The notes under the pieces are model-generated. The model was not told the origin of the DNA, did no database searches, and worked only from the letters and a program-made list of their open reading frames with translations. Below are positions 15,089-21,789 of a stretch of DNA of 28,188 nucleotides, piece after piece. Origin of the DNA: BRH-c54 sp032251145. GTDB lineage: Bacteria > Bacteroidota > Bacteroidia > Flavobacteriales_E > Vicingaceae. The translations under genes and the position numbers were made by a program. Position 1 is the stretch's first letter; every line of letters starts with the position of its first letter. Location: the NCBI GenBank assembly GCA_032251145.1, contig JAVVER010000031.1:1-28188 (forward strand), written 5' to 3'.

Positions 15089-15120
15089 TTTAAAAAATCA
15101 TTTACTAAAACGATAAAAAC

Positions 15121-16680
15121 ATGAACAATATAACCATACTTTGGGCTGATGATGAAATAGATTTACTAAAACCCCATATTTTATTTTTAGAAGAAAAAGG
15201 GTATGAAGTTGTTGGAACTCACAGTGGAGACGATGCAATTGAATTACTTAACAAACAACGTGTTGATATTATTTTTTTAGATGAAAACATGCCTGGTTTA
15301 TCAGGTTTAGAAACCTTAGAGTTGATGAAAGCTAAATTTCCGAGTATTCCTGTAATTATGATTACCAAAAGTGAGGAGGAATACATTATGGAAGAAGCCA
15401 TAGGCTCTAAAATATCCGATTATTTAATAAAGCCTGTAAACCCAAATCAGATTTTACTTTCAATAAAAAAGAACTTAGATACCACCAAATTAGTTAATGC
15501 AAAATCTACTTCCAATTATCAAAAAGAATTTAGAGAAATTGGTATACAGCTAAACGATAGACTTGATAAAGATGAATGGACTGAATTGTATCAAAAACTA
15601 GTTTATTGGGAACTGGAGCTCGAAAAATCTAAAGACAGTAGTATGGAAGAGATTTTTGAGATGCAAAAAAGTGAAGCTAACAAACAATTTGGAAAATTTG
15701 TTGAGAAGAACTACACCGATTGGCTTACCAACCCTGAAGATGCTCCTATAATGTCGCACAACCTAATGGCTAAATATGTTTTACCTGAATTAAAAAAGAG
15801 CAAAGAGCCTTTATTTTTTATTGTAATAGATAATTTACGTTACGACCAGTGGAAAATTTTACGTCCTATCTTGTCGGAAGATTATTGGATAGATAAGGAA
15901 GATGTTTTTTACAGCATTTTACCTACAACTACACAATACTCTAGAAATGCCATGTTTGCAGGAATGATGCCTTCAGAAATTGAAAAACGTTTTCCAGATA
16001 AATGGGTAAATGACGAAGAAGAAGGAGGAAGAAACTTAAATGAAAAGTTTTTTGTAGAAAATCAACTTGCTAGAAATGGTTTTGCTGATTCAAAAATTAC
16101 TTATAATAAAGTACTAAATGTAAGTTACGGGAATAAAGTATTAAGAGAAGTCCCTTCTATGTTTAATAGTCATTTAAATATTATTGTTTACAATTTTGTG
16201 GATATGCTTTCTCACGCCAGAACTGATACCGAAATTGTAAAAGAATTGGCAACAGATGAAGCTGCTTATCGTTCTGTAGTTAAATCTTGGTTTGAACATT
16301 CTACTTTATTAGATATTTTAAAAGAAATTGCAGCCCGTGGTGGTAAGTTAATTATAACTACCGACCATGGTTCTATAAGGGTAAAAGAGCCATCAAAAAT
16401 AGTTGGTGATAAAGATACCAATACTAATCTAAGGTACAAACAAGGAAAAAGTTTACAATATCAAGAAAAAGAGGTATTTGCCGTTAAAAATCCAGAAGAA
16501 ATTCTATTACCAAAAGTAAATGTTAGCCAATCGTTTGTGTTTGCTAAAGATGATTACTTTTTTGCTTATCCAAATAATTATAATCATTACGTAAATTATT
16601 ATAAGGATACTTTTCAACATGGTGGAATTTCTTTAGATGAAATGCTAATACCAATAATAATTTTAAGTGCTAAAAAATAA
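15121..16680 (+). CDS. porX: PorX: response regulator with PglZ domain, type IX secretion regulator
   Basis: The 519 residues combine a CheY-like receiver (1-120: acidic D10-D11, phosphorylation site D54 in F-L-D-E-N-M-P-G, T82, K104) with a PglZ/alkaline phosphatase-superfamily effector (about 210-519). Metal-site residues can be placed at D237 (V-I-D-N-L-R-Y-D), T270/T271 (T-T-T-Q-Y-S-R), D361, D415-H416 (T-T-D-H-G-S) and H500. This is the architecture of PorX, which pairs with the PorY kinase to control type IX secretion genes and acts as a nucleotide phosphodiesterase. porY is not in the window. The ATG at 15121 gives the normal receiver start. Upstream lies the hexamer tract. Confidence 0.95.
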   Translation: MNNITILWADDEIDLLKPHILFLEEKGYEVVGTHSGDDAIELLNKQRVDIIFLDENMPGLSGLETLELMKAKFPSIPVIMITKSEEEYIMEEAIGSKISDYLIKPVNPNQILLSIKKNLDTTKLVNAKSTSNYQKEFREIGIQLNDRLDKDEWTELYQKLVYWELELEKSKDSSMEEIFEMQKSEANKQFGKFVEKNYTDWLTNPEDAPIMSHNLMAKYVLPELKKSKEPLFFIVIDNLRYDQWKILRPILSEDYWIDKEDVFYSILPTTTQYSRNAMFAGMMPSEIEKRFPDKWVNDEEEGGRNLNEKFFVENQLARNGFADSKITYNKVLNVSYGNKVLREVPSMFNSHLNIIVYNFVDMLSHARTDTEIVKELATDEAAYRSVVKSWFEHSTLLDILKEIAARGGKLIITTDHGSIRVKEPSKIVGDKDTNTNLRYKQGKSLQYQEKEVFAVKNPEEILLPKVNVSQSFVFAKDDYFFAYPNNYNHYVNYYKDTFQHGGISLDEMLIPIIILSAKK

Positions 16681-16717
16681 AATAATCTCTATTTTGAGGT
16701 TAAAACAAGGAATTTTT

Positions 16718-18271
16718 TCACTCTTTTTGTAACACTATGTTTTTTGAAATATTACTTCTATAAGCATCTTTACCATATATTTCTATATTTTCCATATACA
16801 ATTTATAGCCTGGAACTTCTACAAGTAAATTAAACTTACCTGGTGGTAAAATAATAATAAATCTACCTGTATTAGGATTAGGTAAATACGATCCATACTC
16901 TTCATCTATTTGTAAATCTAATACAGAAATAGCTGCATCGGTAAATATGTGAGAAGAATCTGAACAGGTTATATAGCCTTTAACAACAGTATATTCAGGG
17001 TCTATTTCATTAAATGTAACGCTGTATATATCTAAATCTCCCTTACCACCAGCTCTTAATGTAGATATATAACCTGTTCTTCCAGATTTAGATTCTCTGT
17101 AATTCATATTGTCTTCTGGGGTATTAATTGGGTAGCCAATATTTTTAACAGTTGTCCAAATTCTTTTTACATTATCCCAAGAAGCTTTAAAAATATCGTA
17201 CCCTCCCATGCTAGTATGTCCTTTAGAACTAAAATACAAGGTTTTTCCATCATTAGATATATTAGGGAAATCTTCATCGAATTTGGTATTAATGGTTGGT
17301 CCTAAATTTTGTGGTAAGCCCCATTTTCCATTAGGCAACCGTTTAGTTACATAAATATCTACACCTCCATACCCACCATCTCTGTTGCTAGCAAAATACA
17401 CTTCATTTCCATCGGCAGCAATGGAAGCTGCTATTTCATGGTCTGTAGAGTTAATTTCTGCTGGTAGTTTTTCTAAATTAATTACTTTTTCATCTGCTAA
17501 TTCTGCAATAAACAAATCTCCATAATGGTTATCGTTTTCAAAATAAAAAAGAATATATTTACCATCGGCAGATAAACCTACAACCTCTTCATTTCCATTA
17601 AGCGTATTAATATTTTGATCTAATTTTCTTGCTTTTTGAAACTCGCCATTTTTAGCTTTAGATATGTATATTTCAGAAAAATAATTACCATTTTCCATTT
17701 TCATACTTCCATCATCTCTTCTAGAATTGTAAACTATAAAAGACTCATCTTGAGGAACAAAAGGATAATAATCTGGTCCCTCAGAATTAATTTGATTGCC
17801 CAAATTAGTAAAAGAAACATCTAATTGGAATTTCATTAACTCAATAGCATTATAGCAGTATTCTATTTGCTTAGCAACATCATCCAAAGTAATTAAATCG
17901 CCTTTGTTAATTTCTCTAAATTCCTCAAACATTTTAATGGCATCATTAAAACGATAGGCGTAATGGTAGGCTCTTCCCAATAAATAATAAGCTGTGGGAT
18001 TAGGCTTTTCGCTTTTCACCACTTTTTCTAAATAATTTATGGCATTAGATTTATCTATATTGGTATTTAAGTAACAAACTCCTACACGGTAGTTAAACAA
18101 GATATCATCGGGAGCATCTTCTAGAAGGGCAAGGTACTCATCAAGAGCTTCATTAAAATTATACTTATCGAATAAATTTGCGGCACGTTTTACTACTGTT
18201 TTATCTTGAGATTGAGCTGAAAAAGAAATAACTACAGCTATAATTAGGGCAAAAAATGATTTGTAATTCAT
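16718..18271 (-). CDS. TPR plus PD40 beta-propeller protein, PorE-like but without OmpA domain
   Basis: From the chosen start (18269-18271) the product is 517 residues: a signal peptide ending S-A-Q-S-Q, TPR-like helices to about 150 (Y-N-F-N-E-A-L-D-E-Y, A-Y-Y-L-L-G-R-A-Y-H-Y), then PD40/WD40-like blades with repeated L-Y-F-S-S-K-G-H and G-G-Y-D-I-F or G-G-V-D-I-Y motifs (about 180-415), then a carboxypeptidase-regulatory-like beta domain (P-G-K-F-N-L-L-V-E-V-P-G-Y). PorE and related envelope proteins have this order plus a C-terminal OmpA peptidoglycan-binding domain, which is absent here. A start 8 codons upstream is open but overlaps the likely promoter box. It converges on porX with a 37 bp gap. 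Confidence 0.8.
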   Translation of the reverse strand: MNYKSFFALIIAVVISFSAQSQDKTVVKRAANLFDKYNFNEALDEYLALLEDAPDDILFNYRVGVCYLNTNIDKSNAINYLEKVVKSEKPNPTAYYLLGRAYHYAYRFNDAIKMFEEFREINKGDLITLDDVAKQIEYCYNAIELMKFQLDVSFTNLGNQINSEGPDYYPFVPQDESFIVYNSRRDDGSMKMENGNYFSEIYISKAKNGEFQKARKLDQNINTLNGNEEVVGLSADGKYILFYFENDNHYGDLFIAELADEKVINLEKLPAEINSTDHEIAASIAADGNEVYFASNRDGGYGGVDIYVTKRLPNGKWGLPQNLGPTINTKFDEDFPNISNDGKTLYFSSKGHTSMGGYDIFKASWDNVKRIWTTVKNIGYPINTPEDNMNYRESKSGRTGYISTLRAGGKGDLDIYSVTFNEIDPEYTVVKGYITCSDSSHIFTDAAISVLDLQIDEEYGSYLPNPNTGRFIIILPPGKFNLLVEVPGYKLYMENIEIYGKDAYRSNISKNIVLQKE

Positions 18272-18292
18272 TGAATATAAATTTAAAAAAGG

Positions 18293-18300
18293 CAAATTTA
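18293..18300 (-). promoter_or_regulatory. Candidate -7 box (TAAATTTG) for the TPR-PD40 gene
   Basis: The minus strand reads TAAATTTG. The predicted start near 18290 leaves a 19 nt leader to the ATG at 18269-18271 and excludes the upstream ATG at 18293-18295, which overlaps the box. Confidence 0.5.
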
Positions 18301-18323
18301 ATGCTTATTTAGATAAGGTGCAA

Positions 18324-19799
18324 TTAATTTTCGTAGGCTCCTAAATCATAGGGCAGTGTACGAGAATTTCCTAAAATATCAATGATAACTCCTGCGTTTT
18401 TTCCTGCATTGGCTGCCGGTGAGTTAGACCATATATTGTAATCATTATTTATATAATCTATAAAAATGGGGGCTGATGGGTTTTGGATTATTCCTATATA
18501 ATTTGCACCTGTTAAACTTTTGGTAGAGCGAACAATAGAATGATCAACTTTAAAATTAATAACTCCTGGTGCCAACACATCTGTATTAAATTCTATTTCA
18601 TTATTTCCTTCAATAATGGTATTTACAAAAACTGCAGAATCTATATCTCTAACTTGCAAATTGCCGTTTACATCTTGATAATAGTTTTGAAGAAAAACAG
18701 CTGAACCATCTCTTGTTCCTTGATTCCAAAAATTAGCAATAGTAGTATGATAAAACCTGTAGTTTCCTCCACCTCTTAAAAAAATACTGGATTGTCCTGC
18801 TTGTGTTATTAGAGAATTGGTATCCGTTATTTGGTAATTGGTTGCTAAAATATTTACAGCTGTTGAATTGGTAATTTTACAGCCATTTAATCTTAATTTG
18901 TTAGTGCTTATCGGTGCGGTAGGATTAAAAGGTAAAGGTTCCGCTTGAATCCCTATAAATGCATTTTTAATAATGGCATGGTTAATAACATTATCATCAC
19001 TGCCTTCATTTATCCATATTCTATCCCATTGCCCTGAAATATCTTGATAGGTATATTCTAAACGTGTTCCTTGAAAAATTACTGGATCTGACGGAGTACC
19101 GTTAACTACTAAATTACCATCTTTATACACCCATAAGCCCGAACTATTATGTAAATGAACTTTTACTCCTGCATCTATTACTAACTTGTCTAAGGAGTCT
19201 ATTACCAGATATCCTACAATAACATAAGGTTTATCATTTATCCAATTTGCTGTAACTGGTGGTAAATTTCCAGAGCAATCTCCATCTAAACAAGAAAAAG
19301 GAGGTAATCCATTTACAAATCTTTTGGGTGTAAAATAATGAGCATTTTGCCCCCAAGCCATAAGGTGTATTTTTTGATTGTTGCCATTTGTAGTAAAAAG
19401 TAATTCTTCTTCTACAACAAAGGGAGAAAGTACACTATTGGGGTCTATGGTAACTTCTAAAAATATAAAAATACTATCGCCAGCTCTAATTTCTACATTA
19501 CTATGCTGATTTCCAGATATTCCATCTACATTTATTCTAAATTGGGAGTTAGCACCGTTTTGCAAACGTATGTCTGAGATAATTAAGTTATCTGAATTTT
19601 TGTTGTACACCTTTATTCTTTTAGTGGTAGAACTCATGGTTGTAAAAACGGTATCAAACAAAAGTGTGTCGGTAGAAAAACTTAATTTAGCTCCAGAATT
19701 GGTAGTGAAATCGTCCTTTCTACAAGATGAAAATAGTGAAGATAAAAGCACTAAAAAAAGTACTAACAGAAAAAAATAAGAATGATTTTTTAAAAGCAT
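18324..19799 (-). CDS. Lipoprotein with right-handed beta-helix repeats, function unknown
   Basis: The 491-residue protein has a long hydrophobic signal ending F-S-S-C26, a lipoprotein-type site. It continues with an Ig-like domain (about 35-135, L-S-F-S-T-D-T-L-L-F-D-T-V-F) and then a parallel beta-helix region (about 190-440) with short N/G/V/I strands such as G-N-L-V-V-N-G-T-P-S-D-P-V-I-F-Q-G-T and H-A-I-I-K-N-A. The C-terminus ends N-S-R-T-L-P-Y-D-L-G-A-Y-E-N, a D-x-G-A-Y/F-E closing motif often seen in bacteroidal beta-helix proteins. It is probably anchored in the outer membrane. No catalytic site is evident, so surface binding or a structural role is a guess. It lies 52 bp upstream of the TPR-PD40 gene on the same strand. 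Confidence 0.8.
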   Translation of the reverse strand: MLLKNHSYFFLLVLFLVLLSSLFSSCRKDDFTTNSGAKLSFSTDTLLFDTVFTTMSSTTKRIKVYNKNSDNLIISDIRLQNGANSQFRINVDGISGNQHSNVEIRAGDSIFIFLEVTIDPNSVLSPFVVEEELLFTTNGNNQKIHLMAWGQNAHYFTPKRFVNGLPPFSCLDGDCSGNLPPVTANWINDKPYVIVGYLVIDSLDKLVIDAGVKVHLHNSSGLWVYKDGNLVVNGTPSDPVIFQGTRLEYTYQDISGQWDRIWINEGSDDNVINHAIIKNAFIGIQAEPLPFNPTAPISTNKLRLNGCKITNSTAVNILATNYQITDTNSLITQAGQSSIFLRGGGNYRFYHTTIANFWNQGTRDGSAVFLQNYYQDVNGNLQVRDIDSAVFVNTIIEGNNEIEFNTDVLAPGVINFKVDHSIVRSTKSLTGANYIGIIQNPSAPIFIDYINNDYNIWSNSPAANAGKNAGVIIDILGNSRTLPYDLGAYEN

Positions 19800-19804
19800 G
19801 TGTA

Positions 19805-19812
19805 CAAAAATA
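19805..19812 (-). promoter_or_regulatory. Candidate -7 box (TATTTTTG), nearly leaderless, for the beta-helix lipoprotein gene
   Basis: The minus strand reads TATTTTTG only 5 bp from the start codon, so the mRNA would have a leader of about 3 nt. It may be a leaderless transcript or a chance match. Confidence 0.35.
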
Positions 19813-19880
19813 GAAAACTATTACGATGATTTATTAAAAATATTGTTTAATGTAGGGCTTTTTAAGTATAATGTAATTAC

Positions 19881-20381
19881 TTACATCCAATCTCCATTAC
19901 ATCTTAATACTTGCTCAATAATATCTCTTACACAACCTTCTCCTCCATCTCTATCAGAAATATAATCTGAAATATTTTTAATTTCTATTGCTGCATTTTT
20001 AGGACATGTAGCTACACCACATTGAAGCATTACTTCATAATCTGGTATATCATCTCCCATGTATAGTATGCTTTCTTTTTTTAGTTTACTTTCAGCAACA
20101 TAATCATTAAAAATTTTAATTTTACTATCTACTTTAAGAAATACATCTTTTATTCCTAAGCTGTTTAACTTGAGCTTAACAACTTCAGATTTTCCACCAG
20201 ATATTATGGCAACATTGTATCCTTTTTTTACTGCATGTTGCAAAGCAAAAGCATCTTTATTATTCATTTTTCTAACTTGAGCTCCGTTTGGAAATAATAG
20301 TACCGAACCATCTGTAAGCACACCATCTACATCAAAAATAAACGTATTTATATTGGGTAATAATTCTTTAAAATTTGCCAT
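19881..20381 (-). CDS. kdsC: KdsC-type 3-deoxy-manno-octulosonate-8-phosphate phosphatase
   Basis: At 166 residues this is a capless C0-type HAD phosphatase like KdsC. It has F-I-F-D17-V-D19-G-V-L-T-D-G-S (nucleophile and acid), A-I-I-S-G-G-K-S (motif II), K76-region residues, and M-G-D-D-I-P-D-Y-E-V-M (motif III). The C-terminal D-R-D-G-G-E-G-C-V-R-D-I-I-E matches the KdsC tail that reaches into a neighbouring active site of the tetramer. The enzyme releases phosphate from Kdo-8-P in Kdo synthesis for LPS inner core, in the cytoplasm. Other members of the subfamily act on related sugar acids such as acylneuraminate. It has a full -33/-7 promoter upstream and is divergent from the RDD gene. 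Confidence 0.9.
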   Translation of the reverse strand: MANFKELLPNINTFIFDVDGVLTDGSVLLFPNGAQVRKMNNKDAFALQHAVKKGYNVAIISGGKSEVVKLKLNSLGIKDVFLKVDSKIKIFNDYVAESKLKKESILYMGDDIPDYEVMLQCGVATCPKNAAIEIKNISDYISDRDGGEGCVRDIIEQVLRCNGDWM

Positions 20382-20409
20382 TATTATGTTTTCGGTTGTT
20401 TTTACAATT

Positions 20410-20443
20410 CAAAAATACTAAATACATTATCAGGTAAAACAAA
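20410..20443 (-). promoter_or_regulatory. Promoter for kdsC with -33 TTTG and -7 TATTTTTG
   Basis: On the minus strand TTTG (20440-20443) and TATTTTTG (20410-20417) are 22 bp apart, within the 17-23 bp spacing of Bacteroidota promoters. The predicted start near 20407 leaves a 26 nt leader. This is the only promoter in the window with both boxes well placed. Confidence 0.65.
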
Positions 20444-20515
20444 ATTAAACTGATTATTAAAAAAATAATCAAACTTATGTTAATTGACTAAAAAAATGTT
20501 TTTATATTTACGAAC

Positions 20516-21241
20516 ATGGAAAGTATTAACATATCTACCACTCAAAATGTGAGTATTAATTACGCTGTGGCAAGTTTGGGAGATAGAATTTTAGCTACTT
20601 TGTTAGATTATCTAATTTTTGTAGCCTATTTTGTAATTGTTTTGTTTATTTTATCTCTATCTCAATCTTTAAAAAATTTAGGTTTTTTTTGGAGTTTAGT
20701 TATGTTGCCTGTATTTTTTTATGACTTATACTGCGAACTGCTTTTTAATGGTCAAACTTTTGGAAAGTACCTACTTAAAATTAAAGTTGTTAGAATTGAC
20801 GGAACACAAGCTGGTATTGGAAGTTATTTATTACGTTGGATGTTTAGACTAATTGAAGGCGGTTTTTTTCTTAATGGTTTAGTAGCCATACTTACAATAT
20901 TAATTAATGGAAAAGGGCAACGTTTAGGTGATATTGTTGCCAAAACAAGTGTTATTATTCTTAAAAAAAAAATGCAATTAAACGATGGTTTTCTGAATAT
21001 ATCTGATGAGAATTATTCCATTGTTTTTAAGGAGGTAGAACTTCTTAACGAAAAAGATATTTCTATAATAAGAGAGGTTTTTAACCATGCTAAAAGTAAA
21101 AACAGATTAGACATTGTCAATAAATTAGCAGATAAAACTAAAGCTACTCTTAATTTAAAAACCTCAATGAAAAGTATTGAATTTCTTGATACCATTATAA
21201 AAGATTATGAGTTTTACCACTCAAATTCTACCAAAGTTTAG
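20516..21241 (+). CDS. RDD-family membrane protein
   Basis: The 241 residues contain an RDD domain at about 18-150: A-S-L-G-D-R-I-L-A-T-L-L-D-Y near the first helix (the R-D pair that names the family), G-Q-T-F-G-K-Y-L-L-K-I-K-V-V near 79-92, and G-Q-R-L-G-D-I-V-A-K-T after the last helix. It has three or more membrane helices. A soluble C-terminal tail of about 90 residues, rich in K, D and N with helix-forming sequence, follows the domain. The function of RDD proteins is mostly unknown; some affect sodium or osmotic tolerance. The gene is divergent from kdsC. Confidence 0.88.
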   Translation: MESINISTTQNVSINYAVASLGDRILATLLDYLIFVAYFVIVLFILSLSQSLKNLGFFWSLVMLPVFFYDLYCELLFNGQTFGKYLLKIKVVRIDGTQAGIGSYLLRWMFRLIEGGFFLNGLVAILTILINGKGQRLGDIVAKTSVIILKKKMQLNDGFLNISDENYSIVFKEVELLNEKDISIIREVFNHAKSKNRLDIVNKLADKTKATLNLKTSMKSIEFLDTIIKDYEFYHSNSTKV

Positions 21242-21420
21242 TAAAAGAATTGTTTTCTATATAAAGTGAGTTGAGTTGAACAATTCTTTCCTTTTGAAAA
21301 TGATATTAAAAAAAATAAATTTTGAGTTACATTAACCGTAGGGCTATTTATCGATAAAACAAAAAGATTAACCTCCTAACAATCAGTATAAAAATCTGAT
21401 TTCCATTATTATTTATTGTT

Positions 21421-21436
21421 AACCCGATATCAGGTT
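21421..21436. terminator. Near-palindrome with T-run between convergent genes
   Basis: AACCCGATATCAGGTT is a 16 bp near-perfect palindrome (one mismatched pair), followed on the plus strand by a T-run from about 21444. It lies between the convergent RDD gene and the basic-protein gene and could end the RDD transcript. A looser GAATTGTT/AACAATTC pair (21247-21254, 21279-21286) is also present in this 240 bp gap. Confidence 0.3.
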
Positions 21437-21481
21437 GTTATATCTTTTTTTCGTCTGTCTGTATAATAGAACTAAAACGTT

Positions 21482-21781
21482 TTAATCCTTCCTAAAAATT
21501 CTAAATAAAAAGAATCCTTTCTTTTCTCCTCTTGCTTTAGCAGCTTTTTTAGCTGTTTTTTTCATTCTTTTTTTAGTCGCTTTTGTCTGAATATTCATGT
21601 GTCTCTTCTTGCCTTCTTCTATAGATTTCTCTTGTGCTTTTTCTTTTTCTTCTTTTTGTTTTTCTAACATTTTCTCACGTTGTTTTACTTGTTTGGAAGC
21701 TTTTCCTTTTTGTGCACAAGCATCAACAGCAACAACCATAAATATTGCGAATAGTATATATGTCCATTTTTTCAATCTCAT
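21482..21781 (-). CDS. Small, highly basic secreted protein, function unknown
   Basis: The 99 residues start with a signal peptide (R-L-K-K, hydrophobic core 7-20, cleavage likely after A-C-A near 23, or a weak lipoprotein site at C22). A helical, Lys/Glu/Gln-rich segment (25-58) is followed by a strongly basic tail containing R-H-M-N-I-Q-T-K-A-T-K-K-R-M-K-K (about 60-75) and ending F-F-L-F-R-I-F-R-K-D. Net charge is very positive. I recall similar small Bacteroidota proteins with an N-I-Q-T/D-K-x-T-x-K-R-M-K core but know no function. It starts 8 bp after the subtilase stop, so the two are almost certainly co-transcribed. Confidence 0.75.
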   Translation of the reverse strand: MRLKKWTYILFAIFMVVAVDACAQKGKASKQVKQREKMLEKQKEEKEKAQEKSIEEGKKRHMNIQTKATKKRMKKTAKKAAKARGEKKGFFLFRIFRKD

Positions 21782-21789
21782 CTTATCCC

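Noticed and set aside
18272..18295. Upstream ATG for the TPR-PD40 protein
   Set aside because: It overlaps the candidate -7 box and places 8 residues before an otherwise clean signal peptide.
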